64,000 nucleotides of DNA, taken from JACDEA01 sp963742585. GTDB lineage: Bacteria > Actinomycetota > Acidimicrobiia > Acidimicrobiales > JACDEA01. How positions within the stretch are numbered: the stretch's first letter is position 1; each line of letters begins with the position of its first letter. The stretch lies in the NCBI GenBank assembly GCA_963742585.1, contig CAVUMI010000004.1:186001-250000 (forward strand), written 5' to 3'. A program made the position numbers and the translations under genes. This document shows positions 1-9,657 of this stretch, one piece after another. The notes below the pieces were generated by a model. The model searched no databases. It was given only the letters and a program-made list of their open reading frames with translations, and was not told the origin of the DNA.

Positions 1-548
1 CCGGCCATCCGGGTGCGCGGGAGGCCAACGTCGTGCGGTATGTCGACGTGCTCCTGACGGCTCTCGACCACCGCCCCGAGCACCTTTATGGCGGCGGCCC
101 ATTCGGCGCCGCGGCCACCCAATTCGTCGCCCTGTCGGCCCAGCAACGTCGGGGCTGGGAGCCGCGGATCGCCAAGCTCAAGCAGGCCTACCGCGACGGC
201 ATCACCATGCTGGACGCGATGGCCGGTGGTGACTTCACGACGGCGGGCGCCGTCGAGCAGGACCAGATACTGGTGTCGCCCGACGCCGCTGCGTTCCTCC
301 AGATCCTCTACACCCACGCCATCGAAGGCACCTACAGCCACCCGATGTACGGCGGCAACGCCGACAAGTCGGGCTGGGCCGAGATCAAGTTCCCCGGCGA
401 CTCGCAGCCGCGCGGTTACACCGCCGCCGAGGTGGGCGAGAGCGACGGTCTCGACGTCGTCGACCCGCTCGGCGTCGTCGGCCAGCTGCTCGAGAGCCTG
501 ACAACGAGCGCGGCGGCCCGAGCCGCGGCGAGCCGACATGGCCGGTGA
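1..548 (+). CDS. Gluconate 2-dehydrogenase subunit 3-like protein (5' truncated by window edge)
   Basis: The reading frame is open to the left edge (first full codon at base 3), so the N-terminus, probably with a Tat signal, lies outside the window. The visible part resembles the small subunit 3 family of membrane-associated flavin dehydrogenases: the segment around EANVVRYVDVLLTALDHRP, a conserved YGGNADKSGW block and a KFPGDSQPRGYT block near the C-terminus are typical. In that family the small subunit carries the export signal and partners a GMC-type catalytic subunit. The next gene starts 33 bases downstream and is exactly such a GMC enzyme, so the two probably form one dehydrogenase complex outside the cytoplasmic membrane. 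The substrate cannot be told from sequence. Confidence 0.8.
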   Translation, partial: GHPGAREANVVRYVDVLLTALDHRPEHLYGGGPFGAAATQFVALSAQQRRGWEPRIAKLKQAYRDGITMLDAMAGGDFTTAGAVEQDQILVSPDAAAFLQILYTHAIEGTYSHPMYGGNADKSGWAEIKFPGDSQPRGYTAAEVGESDGLDVVDPLGVVGQLLESLTTSAAARAAASRHGR

Positions 549-581
549 AATGAGCCGGAGGCGGAGCCGGAAGGCGATCGG

Positions 582-2402
582 ATGAGCAGAGCGATCGTCG
601 TTGGCAGCGGTGCCGGGGGGTCGACCGCGGCGATGGTGCTGGCCGAGGCCGGGTGGGACGTGGTGATCATCGAAAAGGGCCGCAATTACTTCGGCGACCT
701 GCGTTCGCCCACGCCGGCGACCGCGTTCTCGAACGACGAGCTGAAGTCCAGTGCGGCGCGTTACTTCGAGGAGCCCGACACCGACCTGGAGCCCCGCACC
801 TACCGGCGCAGTGCTAGCGAGGCGACGCCGCGCTTCGTCGGTCATGTGAACCACCTGCCGTCCACGGTCGGCGGCGGCACGACGCACTGGGACGCAAAGA
901 CGCCGCGGTTCTGGGACATCGACTTCAAGAAACTCTCGACGATGGGGCCGATCGCTGGTGCCACCATCACGGACTGGCCCTTTTCCTACGCCGACATCGC
1001 GCCGTTCTACGACGAGATCGAGGACCTCATCGGCGTTCAGGGCGACATCAACCAGCTGCCCGCCGCACCAACGCGCACGCACGCACCGCGTACCCGACAG
1101 TTCCCGATGCCGCCCGGTGCCCCGCAGTACACATCAATGCTTCTCGCCCGCGGCGCGGAAACGACGGGCCTGCACCCCTTCCCGGTGCCGATGGCCATCA
1201 ACTCGCAGCCGTATCAGGGCCGACCGCCCTGCAACGACTGCGGGTTCTGTAGCCACTATGGCTGCCCGATCCACGCCCGGGTCGGCGCGCTCGCGCCGTT
1301 GCGCCGCGCGGTGCTGGCCGGCGCCGAACTGCGACCGGAGACATTCGTGTCGCGCGTGGTGTGGAGCGGTCGCCGGGCCACCGGTGTCACCCTCGTCGAC
1401 CGCACCGGGAAGACCCGCACCGAGGCCGCCGACCTTGTCGTGCTGGCCGGCTCGGCGATCGAGACCGTCCGCCTCGCGCTGCTGTCGCGTCTCCCCGACG
1501 CGCACGGCCAGATCGGGCGGCACCTGATGATGCACTGGTTCACCGCCGGCACCGGCGTGTTCCTCACCGAACGCGTCCACGCGTACCGGGGCCGGTCGAC
1601 CAGCCACGCGGTCGACGACTTCGCCGATCCCGAGTTCCCTGCGGCCAAGATCGCCGCTGCGGCAGCGGGCCTTCCGTACCTACGGGGCGGGGTGCTCGAA
1701 CTCGGCGGCTCACAGGATCCGATCTCCGAAGCCGAGACGTACCGGTTCGTGCTGTCGACCGCCCTCGGCTCGGTGAAGCCGTTCGGCGCGCCGCTCAAAC
1801 AGCTGATGCGGGCGTCGCTGCTGCGCGACCGCCTGGCCGGGCTGCAAATGATCGCCGAGGATCTCCCCCAGCCCACCAACACCGTCGACCTCGACCCTGG
1901 CGTGAAGGACTACCGGGGCGTGCCTGTTGCCCGCATCACCTACGCGCCCCACCAGCACGAGCTGGTTGCGCAAACGCTGTATATCCCGCTGATTACCGCG
2001 TTGATCAAAGCCTCCGGCGCCGACGTCGCCTTCGCGGTTCCGGAGGTCTCGTCCGATCTCTTCCCGGTCGCGGCGGGCGACGTGCCCGGGGGCGCCCACA
2101 TCATGGGCGGCATGCGGATGGGCCTCGACGCGAGGACCTCGGTCACCGACGGCGTCGGCCGGGTGCACGACCTCGACAACGTTGTGGTGGCCGACGGCAG
2201 CGTGTTCCCCACGTCGGGCGCGCACAACCCGACGCTCACGATCATGACGACGGCCCTGCGCAACGCCCGTCAGTGGCTCGGGCTGTCGACGGCCGGTCCC
2301 AAAGCCGTCCTGGCGGTGTCGGGTCATGCCGCATCGGAGGCGGCGGCGGCCGCCGCTATTGCCGGTGGCGCAGCCCTCGCACTTCGTAGGCTCAGGGCAT
2401 GA
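582..2402 (+). CDS. GMC-family FAD-dependent oxidoreductase, catalytic subunit
   Basis: 606 residues. The N-terminal Rossmann motif VVGSGAGGSTAAM (about residues 7-19) binds FAD, and the C-terminal GMC signature HNPTLTI lies in the FAD-covering region. A cysteine cluster C-x2-C-x2-C-x4-C (residues 217-228) is like the one that holds a [3Fe-4S] cluster in FAD-glucose and fructose dehydrogenases, so electrons probably leave by an iron-sulfur relay rather than to oxygen. There is no signal peptide of its own. The subunit-3 protein just upstream would provide export by co-translocation, as known for that family. The stop codon overlaps the next start by four bases (ATGA), so the downstream membrane protein is translationally coupled. 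Confidence 0.88.
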   Translation: MSRAIVVGSGAGGSTAAMVLAEAGWDVVIIEKGRNYFGDLRSPTPATAFSNDELKSSAARYFEEPDTDLEPRTYRRSASEATPRFVGHVNHLPSTVGGGTTHWDAKTPRFWDIDFKKLSTMGPIAGATITDWPFSYADIAPFYDEIEDLIGVQGDINQLPAAPTRTHAPRTRQFPMPPGAPQYTSMLLARGAETTGLHPFPVPMAINSQPYQGRPPCNDCGFCSHYGCPIHARVGALAPLRRAVLAGAELRPETFVSRVVWSGRRATGVTLVDRTGKTRTEAADLVVLAGSAIETVRLALLSRLPDAHGQIGRHLMMHWFTAGTGVFLTERVHAYRGRSTSHAVDDFADPEFPAAKIAAAAAGLPYLRGGVLELGGSQDPISEAETYRFVLSTALGSVKPFGAPLKQLMRASLLRDRLAGLQMIAEDLPQPTNTVDLDPGVKDYRGVPVARITYAPHQHELVAQTLYIPLITALIKASGADVAFAVPEVSSDLFPVAAGDVPGGAHIMGGMRMGLDARTSVTDGVGRVHDLDNVVVADGSVFPTSGAHNPTLTIMTTALRNARQWLGLSTAGPKAVLAVSGHAASEAAAAAAIAGGAALALRRLRA

Positions 2403-2770
2403 ACTCCCGCCTTGCGGCCGCGGCGGCCGCGCTGCTGCTCATCCAGGTCGTGCACGGAGCGATCCCGGCCGAGACATCGAGCGAGGGCTACGTCGGCGCG
2501 GTCACCGGTGCGTTGCTCATCGTTGCGTCGATCGTCGGCCTCGTCGGCGCCGTCCGCAACCGAAACTGGGCCGCGCCTTTGATCGGCATCACCGGGGCCT
2601 TCGTGGCGATTGGCTTCCTGCTGTACCACGGGCTGCCGTGGCACTCGCCGGTCAGCAATCCGTACTTCGGGGAGGACAAGATCGGCGCGCTGCAATGGAC
2701 GCCGGTCATCCTGGCGATCGCCATCGGCGCGTGGGCGGCGTGGATCTCGCGGGAGCACGCCGCGACATGA
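2399..2770 (+). CDS. Small integral membrane protein of unknown function
   Basis: 123 residues with about four hydrophobic segments: near residues 4-24, 33-51, 57-77 and 99-118. The central loop contains HGLPWHSPVSNPYFGEDK, which may be on the outer face. I do not recognise the family. It starts inside the stop of the GMC dehydrogenase and its own stop overlaps the start of the following Gfo/Idh/MocA gene, so all are co-transcribed. A role as membrane anchor or electron-transfer partner for the dehydrogenase is possible, but no heme- or quinone-binding residues are obvious. Confidence 0.7.
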   Translation: MNSRLAAAAAALLLIQVVHGAIPAETSSEGYVGAVTGALLIVASIVGLVGAVRNRNWAAPLIGITGAFVAIGFLLYHGLPWHSPVSNPYFGEDKIGALQWTPVILAIAIGAWAAWISREHAAT

Positions 2771-3821
2771 ACCGCGTCCGCATCGGCACGCTCGGCGCAG
2801 CGCGCATCACCGCCGACGCCCTGCTCAAGCCCGCGGCCCTGATCGACGAGGCCGAGGTCGTCGGGGTCGCGGCGCGCGACCCCGAACGGGCCCGCGAGTT
2901 CGCGGCCAAGCACGACATCCCCACTGTCTATGAGACCTACGACGAGTTGATCGCCGATCCCAACATCGACGCGATCTACAACCCGCTGCCCAACAGCCAC
3001 CACGCGCCGTGGACCCTAAAAGCGATCGCCGCAGGAAAGCACGTGCTGTGCGAGAAGCCGTTCACCGCGAACGCGGATGAGGCCCAGGTGGTGGCTGACG
3101 CCGCGGCCGCGGCGCCGTCGCTGGTCGTCATGGAAGCGTTCCACTACCGCTACCACCCACTGATCGCCCGGGTACTCGACCTCATCGCCGACGGTGCGGT
3201 CGGTCGCGTGCAAGCACATCGAAACCGCGATGTGTTTCCCGCTGACCAAGCGCGGCGACATCCGCTGGCAGCTCGATCTGGCCGGTGGCGCGCTCATGGA
3301 TGCCGGGTGCTACGCGGTCCACCTGCTCCGGACGCTGCTCGGGCAGAGACCATGGCATGGTGACGGCCAAAGCCCTGCGCCGCTCGCCCGGCGTCGACCG
3401 ATGGATGCGGGCCGACGTGACATTCCGCGGCGGCCTCACCGGGCGCATCACCGCATCGATGTGGTCGGCGCACCTGCTGAGGGTCTCGGCCTACGTCGTG
3501 GGCGACAACGGCGAGATCCGCATACTCAACCCGTATGCGCCGCACATGTTCTACCGGCTCAAGGTCAACGGCCATCGCGAGAAGGTCGAGGGCGACGACA
3601 GCACATATACGCACCAGCTTCGGGCGTTCACGGGCGCCGTCCTCCGTGGCGAACCGATCCTGACGCCGCCGTCGGACGCTCTCGCCAACATGCAGATGAT
3701 CGACGCCATCTACCGCGCCGCGGGGATGGAACCGCGCGCCTCACTCCCGGACTGGGACCCCCGGCCGTCCGTCCCGGAGTCGGGCACCCAGGAACCCCCT
3801 GCACCCGAGATGCAAAACTGA
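2767..3821 (+). CDS. Gfo/Idh/MocA-family oxidoreductase, interrupted by two frameshifts
   Basis: The N-terminus has the NAD(P)-binding fold (IGTLGAARI at residues 5-13) and the family signature GKHVLCEKPFTANADEA with the catalytic lysine of EKP. Similarity leaves the first frame at about 3211-3216 (after VGRVQ) and continues in the second with HIETAMCFPLTKRGDIRW and the GGALMDAGCYAVHLLRTLLG block. It then moves to the third at about 3341-3357 with VTAKALRRSPGVDRWMRADV through to the stop. Joined, the protein is about 350 residues, normal for the family, which oxidises or reduces sugars and related polyols. Both shifts go the same way, so a true pseudogene or two uncorrected indels would look alike; I favour errors because the downstream sequence shows no decay. 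Confidence 0.75.
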
Positions 3822-3925
3822 AACCGGCTGCACCCAAGTCGGCGTTTCGGGGTGGGTTTGTCACGATTTCGAGCGACGCAGCGACAGCTTGGGTGCACCA
3901 CGTTGCAGAACTGCATCTTGGGTGC
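3801..3925. terminator. Nested inverted repeats between convergent genes
   Basis: Two nested inverted repeats fill the gap between the converging Gfo/Idh/MocA gene and the amidase. The outer arms are GCACCCGAGATGC (3801-3813) and GCATCTTGGGTGC (3913-3925), which pair at 12 of 13 positions. The inner arms are TGCACCCAAG (3829-3838) and CTTGGGTGCA (3888-3897), a perfect match. The left outer arm lies in the last codons of the upstream gene. A bidirectional terminator is the simplest reading. Confidence 0.5.
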
Positions 3926-3941
3926 AGTGCGGAATACCGAG

Positions 3942-5451
3942 CTAAGAGGTCGCGACCATCGGCCATGGGCGCTCGCGCTCGACGGCGAGGGCGACGTCGA
4001 ACAGCAGGTCGTCGTCGTGATGCCGGGCAAGTACCTGCATACCGACGGGCAACCCGTCGACCGTGCCCGCGGGAATTGAAACTGCGGGGTTGCCGTAGAT
4101 GTTCGAGATGATCGTGAGTGCGCCCATGTTCACCAGGTCGGGGAAGCGCTTGCTGGCCTGATCGAGCAACGCGGCCGGCAGTTGCGGCACGACGGTTGTC
4201 GCCAGACGGACACCGAACATGACGCTCTGGAACGCGTAGCGCGGCGAGATCGCTGGCCTGGGCCCATTCGAGGAAGCTGCTCTGGCTGCTACTGGTGACC
4301 GCCTCCGCCGCGAACGCCGGGCCGGGGTTGGTGGCGGCGATGATGAAATCGACCTGCTCGAAGGCCGCGCCCATTACCTCATTGGCCTGGATGCGCAGCT
4401 GTTCGGCCGCCGCCGCGGTGTGGAGGTTGTAGAACGACTGCGAGAGACGAAGTCCAATCGCCACCTCCTCGGTGAGCCACGGCGCGCACTTCGGCCAGTT
4501 GGAACCGAGGTCCGCGAGGAGCGTCGCCAGGTTGCCCATCATCCACTGGGCCGCGAGGTTGGGCGGCGCCACCGGCAGGTCGACCTCCACCATTCCGGTG
4601 TCGGCGATCAGGGCCTTGGCCTCGGCCCGGAGCTGGTCCTCGACCCCGGGCTCGAGCGTCACACCGCCCAGCGCGGGAACCACGGCAACCTTCCTGCCCT
4701 TCAGCTCATAGGTGCCGAGGCTGGCCTCCCAGTGACCCGATGACGGCAGGCTGGATGGGTCGTAGGTGTGTACGCCTGCGCACACGTCGTAGTACCGCGC
4801 CGCGTCCCGTACGGACCTCGAGAGGTTGCCGGTCACGACGGTGTTGGGTCGCATGAAGGCGTGGGGACTCCGCGGGATGCGACCGAACGTCCCCTTCATG
4901 CCGAGCAGGCCGGTGTAGCCGGCCGGGATGCGGATCGACCCCCCGCCGTCGCCGCCCGTCGCCAAGCTGACCAACCCGCCGGCGACCGCCGCCGCCGACC
5001 CGCTCGAAGAGCCACCGACGGTGCGCCCGTGACGCCACGGGTTGTGGGTGACGCCGTTCATCCGGCTCACGCTGACGTTGAGCCCGCCGAACTCGCTGGC
5101 CGTGGTCTGGCCCACCGGCACGACCCCGCCCCGCTCGAAGAGCCGCTCGATGTGGTGCGACGTGTGGTCGGCCACACGGTCGCGGTAGACGAGCGATGCT
5201 TCGGTCCACGGCCACCCTTCGACCGGCTCGAGCTGCTTGACCGCAGTGGGGACACCGCCGAACGGCAGCGAGACGTCTGCCTTCGCCGCCGCGGCGCGCG
5301 CCCGCTCGGGATCGACATGGGAGAACGCGTTGATGTCGGACGCCTCGATCGCCGCCAGGGTGGCGTCGAGTTCTTCTGCCGGTGAACGCTCCCCCGCGCG
5401 GAAAGCGTCAACGAGGGAGGAGGCGTCGCCTTGCCAAGGAGTGGAGGGCAC
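3942..5451 (-). CDS. Amidase signature-family hydrolase, one frameshift
   Basis: About 500 residues from a GTG start at 5451. The amidase-signature catalytic triad is visible: lysine in TAVKQ, the cis-serine in VGGSSSGSAAA and the nucleophile serine in GGSIRIPAGYTG. These enzymes cleave amides or esters. Similarity shifts frame at about 4226-4250: the upstream frame ends EWAQASDLAA, and the C-terminus (YAFQSVMFGVRLATT through GLPVGMQVLARHHDDD) continues in another frame to the stop at 3942. It lies 9 bases downstream of a second amidase and a phosphoesterase in the same operon. The two amidases are only distantly alike, so they are not a recent duplication. Confidence 0.83.
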
Positions 5452-5460
5452 TCGGCGATC

Positions 5461-6567
5461 CTACGGCCGGGCTGCGATCTCCACGGCGGCGGCGGTCGCG
5501 CACAGCAACTCCTCGCGGTTCCACGGGGCCACGAGTTGGAGGCTGGAGGGCACTGGGCGGCGGCCACCGATCGGCAGCGCAACCGCCGGCGTTCCGGCGA
5601 CGTTCCACGGAAACACGAGCGCGTTGGCGACGCCGTCGGCGCCGACCGGCGGCGGGTCGGCAATGAGTGTCGGCAACGCCAACACCTCGCAGCGCTCGAA
5701 GGCGGCCAGCAGCTCGGCCCGCCACGCGGCTCGGGCGGCCATCGCGCCTGCGACCCGGTCGACGCTGTAGGTGGCGGCCAGCTCGAGCCGCTGGCGCACT
5801 TGGTCGCCGATGCGGTCGGCGCGGTCGAAGAGATGTCGATCCGATGTCCACGCCTCGGTGAGGATCAAGACGGTGAACGCGTCACCAAGGCTGGCGATGC
5901 TCGGCAGGTCGATGTCGATGACGTCAAACCCAGCGGCGGCCAGCGCGCGATCGACGTCGATGTCGATCGCCGGGTCGACATCAACCCCCGGCACGCGAAC
6001 CCGGCCGATCACGTTCGCTGGTTGATCCGCCGGAAGGAAGCCGGGTTCGAGCAAAGCCATCCCGCTGCTGACGCCGGCGACGTCCCGCGCCAGCGGGCCG
6101 ACGGTGTCAAGCGTGGGCGCCAGCGGCCAGACGCCGTCGAGCGGCAGCCGGCCCCATGTCGTCTTGAGCCCGACGACGCCACAGCAGGCGGCGGGTACGC
6201 GCACCGAGCCCCCGGTGTCCGTTCCGAGGGCGATGTCGGCCTCGCCGACCGCAACGGCAACGGCGGAACCGCTCGACGATCCGCCGGGGACCAGCTCGGG
6301 CGCGAGTGGGTTCACCGGATTGCCGAACCACGGGTTGGTGCCCGCGGTCCCGAAGCACAACTCGTGCAGATTGGTCTTGCCGACGACCACCGCGCCACCG
6401 GCGCGCGCCGCGGCGACGCAGGCCGCATCGGCTCCCGCCGGACGCGCGGTGTCCGCGACCGCCGCGCACCCAACCGTGGTGGGGACGCCCGCGACGTCGA
6501 TCGCGTCCTTCACCGCAAGCCGTACACCCTGCCGGCCTGGCTCCATGCGGAGGATCCAGGTCGCCAT
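5461..6567 (-). CDS. Amidase signature-family hydrolase
   Basis: 368 residues and intact, shorter than the usual 450-500. The Ser-cisSer-Lys triad is present: LAVKDAIDVAG, VPGGSSSGSAVAVAVG and TDTGGSVRVPAACCG. A C-terminal block AGTPAVALPIG is typical of the family. The start at 6567 is 8 bases after the stop of the phosphoesterase, and the next amidase follows 9 bases later, so all three are one transcript. Aryl- or acyl-amide hydrolysis is expected; the closest relatives act on glutamyl-tRNA, indoleacetamide or nylon oligomers, and the real substrate is unknown. Confidence 0.85.
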   Translation of the reverse strand: MATWILRMEPGRQGVRLAVKDAIDVAGVPTTVGCAAVADTARPAGADAACVAAARAGGAVVVGKTNLHELCFGTAGTNPWFGNPVNPLAPELVPGGSSSGSAVAVAVGEADIALGTDTGGSVRVPAACCGVVGLKTTWGRLPLDGVWPLAPTLDTVGPLARDVAGVSSGMALLEPGFLPADQPANVIGRVRVPGVDVDPAIDIDVDRALAAAGFDVIDIDLPSIASLGDAFTVLILTEAWTSDRHLFDRADRIGDQVRQRLELAATYSVDRVAGAMAARAAWRAELLAAFERCEVLALPTLIADPPPVGADGVANALVFPWNVAGTPAVALPIGGRRPVPSSLQLVAPWNREELLCATAAAVEIAARP

Positions 6568-6575
6568 AGATGCGC

Positions 6576-8062
6576 TCAGCGCGACAGCAGACGCGTGGCG
6601 TCCTCGAGGAGCGCCGGTCGCGACTTGGCGAAGCTGTCTTCGAAGCGCCAGTCGAGGCGGATCGGAAGGCGATCGGCAAACCCGGTATCAACGAGGCGAT
6701 GCAGGTCGCTGCCATCGACCTTGACCGTGATGCGCGGCGTCCTGATCCCGGCTTGCTCCAAGGTCGGCTCGAGCACTAGCTCGAGCGGTGCTTCGTAAGG
6801 CGTGAACACGGGGTTCGGATCGAAGCGGGTGAAGCCACCGAATGCCGATTCGATGCTGTTGGTCGAGGCGTGCCGGCGGGTCAGGTACGGCAGGCCCCAG
6901 TTGTCCGAAATGAACCGGATGATCGACGTGTGCTCGTAGACCGTGTGGTCGACGCCGCCGCCGCGGGTCCACGGGCTGATCACCGTTGATGGGATGCGGA
7001 AGCCGACCTGCGCGAAGTCGTTGTCGCCACCGGGGTCAGCGTTGGTGGCGCGATCGTCGGGGACGCGGGCGGGTTCACGTGATCCCAGAAGCCACCCCAC
7101 TCGTCGTAGGTGATGACCAGCGCGCCGCTGCGGTACTGCTTCGATTTGACGAAGGACTCGGTGACGTCGGAGAGGAACGCCTGTCCGAGGCGGATGTCGG
7201 CGTGGGGATGGTCGTCGTTGGCCAGACCCTCAGGCGCGATGAACCACGGATCGATGAACGACACCTGCGGGAGCTGTCCGGCCGCCGCGGCCGCGTAGTA
7301 CTCGCTGATGTGGCGGGCGTGCTTCAGGTGGCGGTGGCCCCAGTAGAGCACCTCGGGCAGGTTGCTGAAGTAGTACGCGCAGCTGATGCCGGCGTTGTCG
7401 AGCAGCGTCCAGATCGTGGGCCAGTCCCAGCCGTAGGTCCACTCCGGATGGTCGGCGGCCAGCTCGGGCGGCAGCGCGTTGTTCTTTTGACCGCCGGACT
7501 GACCGGAATGCAGGTAAAACCGGTTGGGCTGCGTCGGTCCGAGGACGGAGCAGAACCAGCGGTCATAGGACTGGTAGTTGCGGGTGAGTTGGGCCCACAC
7601 CGGTACGTCGGCCGCGTCGTAGTAACTGAGCGTGAACTCGTCGTTGCCGGTACGGGGATCGAGCCAGCCGTCGCAGGCGCCGCCGTTGCGCTCATAGCGA
7701 CCACCGCTCCACCCGTGGCTGGGGTCCGAGAAGCCGCGGCCGTGATGGTTGCCGCGGCCGGCCTGGCCCCAGTTCTGGGTCGCCACCATCGGGCCGTTCG
7801 GACCAAGCCGCAGATCCGGGAAGCTGGCGACCTGCTTAGCGTCGAAGGCCGGGTTCTCGGCGCCGTACCAGCCGAGCATGTGGTCGACCGAGCGGTTCTC
7901 CATCATCACCACGACCAGGTTCTTCACCGGCGTGCGCGCCGGCTTGGACTCGACGCCAAGGAGCGCGAGGAGACTGTTCAGACCAGCGGCGCGCGTGGGC
8001 CTGGCGGCGCTTGCGATGCCCAGGCCCGCGGCGGCGCCCTTCAAGAAGGTGCGGCGCTGCAT
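6576..8062 (-). CDS. Tat-exported phosphoesterase (phospholipase C/acid phosphatase family), one frameshift
   Basis: Start chosen at 8062 because it gives a clear twin-arginine signal, MQRRTFLKGAAAGLGIASAA. The phosphoesterase family block NLVVVMMENRSVDHMLGWYG follows, with metal-binding MENRS and later ITYDEWGGFWDHV. Similarity crosses frames at about 7055-7065 (after HVNPPA) and continues with DFAQVGFRIPSTVISPW and YEHTSIIRFISDNWGLP, both hallmark blocks of the family, to the stop at 6576. The joined length is about 495 residues, normal for bacterial phospholipase C. The enzyme would act outside the membrane on phosphodiesters or phosphomonoesters. It heads an operon with two amidases, so the cluster may release nitrogen and phosphate from extracellular lipid-like material. 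Confidence 0.87.
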
Positions 8063-8138
8063 TGGTGTACTACTTCCCCGCCGCCCGGGCCTTGACCTGC
8101 CCAATGCGGACAATGTTCACCCGCCGGCCACGCGACGG

Positions 8139-8528
8139 CTAGCGCCGCCCGGGACTGACGACCGTGATTCCGATCTCTCGCGCCGCGGCGGCGAGCCGCT
8201 CGTCGTAGGCGACGACACCCTCGAGATCAGGGCCGAGCTGTATCGCGGCCGCTAAATGGAGCGCGTCGAGCGACCTCAGGGTTATTGGCTCCAAGCGTCC
8301 GGCGTCGTCGAAGACCTCGGCGGTCACGCTGAGGAGATCAAGCTCTGCAAGTAGCCGGTCGGCTCGCGCCGGTGCGCGTCCCCCAGCGCGGGCCGTGGCG
8401 CGGCGAAGCTCGGTCCGGTGCAGGTCGCTCGCAATCCACCGTCGCGTCCGCAGCCATCGCCGCAGCGCTTGAGTCTCCGGCTCCGGACGCACGAGCTTGG
8501 CCAGGGCGGACGTGTCGACGTACCAGAT
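8139..8528 (-). CDS. vapC: VapC-like PIN-domain toxin with no standard start codon
   Basis: PIN-domain ribonuclease of about 129 residues. The first acidic residue sits in WYVDTSALAKL, the middle acidic residue in HRTELRRA, and the C-terminal pair in SLDALHLAAAI and YDERLAAAA; these chelate the metal. The first ATG/GTG-type codon in frame (GTG at 8492) would remove the first catalytic aspartate, so the true start must be upstream. The only sensible one is ATC at 8528, preceded by AAAGG about 10 bases earlier. It lies 11 bases after the antitoxin stop. Either a rare ATC start or an unrecorded indel explains this. VapC toxins cleave tRNA or rRNA and are neutralised by the cognate antitoxin. Confidence 0.82.
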   Translation of the reverse strand: MWYVDTSALAKLVRPEPETQALRRWLRTRRWIASDLHRTELRRATARAGGRAPARADRLLAELDLLSVTAEVFDDAGRLEPITLRSLDALHLAAAIQLGPDLEGVVAYDERLAAAAREIGITVVSPGRR

Positions 8529-8539
8529 GGCAGGCGCCT

Positions 8540-8836
8540 TTAGCGCTCGTTTTCGCGCAGCGCAGCAAGCGCCGCCGACACCGACGGCCCGTCATCGGGC
8601 GGGAGGTCGGTGTCGAGACGCTCGAGCAGGGTGTCGAGATCGAGACCCGACCCAGGTGCGATGCGACCCGCGGCGACGAGCGCCTCGTAGCCCGAGGCTT
8701 CGGGAACCGGCGAGAGCTTGGCGACGGGTCGTCCTCGATCAGTGACAAGGAAGGCCTCGCCGGCCCGCACCCGAGCGAGCCAGCGACTGGCATCTCGCCG
8801 CAGCTCACGGACGCCGATCCGCTCCATGTGCGACAT
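8540..8836 (-). CDS. Phd/YefM-type antitoxin
   Basis: 98 residues. The N-terminal DNA-binding and dimerisation part, GVRELRRDASRWLARVRAGE followed by FLVTDRGRPVAKLSP, is typical of the prevent-host-death family. The rest is an acidic flexible tail that would wrap the toxin. The start at 8836 has GGAAG a few bases upstream; a second ATG at 8827 is possible. The gene immediately precedes the PIN toxin. A palindrome covering the start codon suggests that the antitoxin represses its own operon, as known for this family. Confidence 0.85.
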   Translation of the reverse strand: MSHMERIGVRELRRDASRWLARVRAGEAFLVTDRGRPVAKLSPVPEASGYEALVAAGRIAPGSGLDLDTLLERLDTDLPPDDGPSVSAALAALRENER

Positions 8837-8838
8837 GG
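8824..8838. promoter_or_regulatory. Perfect palindrome over the antitoxin start (candidate autorepression operator)
   Basis: CCATGT-GCG-ACATGG is a perfect inverted repeat with a 3-base spacer. It includes both candidate ATG codons of the antitoxin. Phd/YefM antitoxins bind palindromes at their own promoter, so this is a likely operator, though its position over the start codon is also consistent with a chance match to the coding constraint MSHM. Confidence 0.45.
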
Positions 8839-8860
8839 TAGCACTTCCATTGTCGCCAAC

Positions 8861-9657
8861 CTAATTGAACGTGATCGACATGCCGGGGACGTCAATGCCG
8901 TCCAGCGTCGTCGACCAGGTTTGGCCGCTCTCGATCGGGAACGCCGGCGTCAGCGTCCCAGTGGTGATCACCTCGCCGGCCTGCACGGACTCGAAGCGCT
9001 TCTGCGTCGCCAGCGCACCGGCCAGCTCGGCAAACGCCAGCAACGGGCTATCGAGGACATCGGCGCCCGACCCGGTTGCCACCTCCTCACCGTTCCTCGC
9101 CGAGCGCGATCGTGAACGAGCGCAGCTTGCCCGCGCAGTCGTCGATGTCGGCGACGGGGACGGGTGGGCCGACGACGAGCGCGTGGTGGAGCCCGTAGGC
9201 GGCGATCGTGTCGGGTGCCGTGAACTTCCAATCGGCAAACGGGCACTGCACGATCTCGAAGCCGTGGGCGATCCAGTCAACGCAGTCGAGAATCGCGGCC
9301 TCGTCGCGCGTCACCGGCGGCGTGTGTGAGAAGTGCAGCTGGATCTCGGGCTCGAGCCGTGGCTGGAGCAGGTGGGCGATCGCCAGCCGAGCATTCCCAT
9401 CCGGGAACGTGTGCAGGTTCGACTCGTAGACGTGGCTCCAGATCGCCGTCGACACGCCGTACAGCTCCCAGATCTTTCGATTGGTGAACCCGATCTTCCG
9501 GCCGACCGGTCGTTCCCCGCGCGCTGACGCGCCGGTCGTGGACGTCGCGAGCAATCGCGTACGCGCCATCCTCGTCCAGAGTCGGACTGTCTGCGGTCAA
9601 CAGGTCGATGAGGTGCTGCTTGTCGAACGCGTCGACGACGACGTCAGCGGCGCTCAT
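8861..9657 (-). CDS. 2-keto-4-pentenoate hydratase-family protein, two frameshifts
   Basis: About 260 residues spread over three frames. The N-terminus (AFDKQHLIDLLTADSPTL, start 9657) shifts at about 9520-9535 into GRKIGFTNRKIWELYGVSTA and PRLEPEIQLHFSHTP. It shifts again at about 9090-9105 into GSGADVLDSPLLAFAELAG and the C-terminus VPGMSITFN. The GRKIGFTN, EPEI and SGADVLDSP blocks are those of the MhpD/fumarylacetoacetate-hydrolase group, which hydrates 2-hydroxypenta-2,4-dienoate in meta-cleavage pathways for aromatics and sterol rings. Its start overlaps the stop of the thiolase-like gene (ATGA), so it is third in a catabolic operon. Confidence 0.8.

Noticed and set aside
3194..4111. 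A 305-codon frame crossing the Gfo/Idh/MocA gene end and the intergenic hairpin
   Set aside because: Only its first 50 codons match the oxidoreductase; the rest is out of phase and runs antisense into the amidase.
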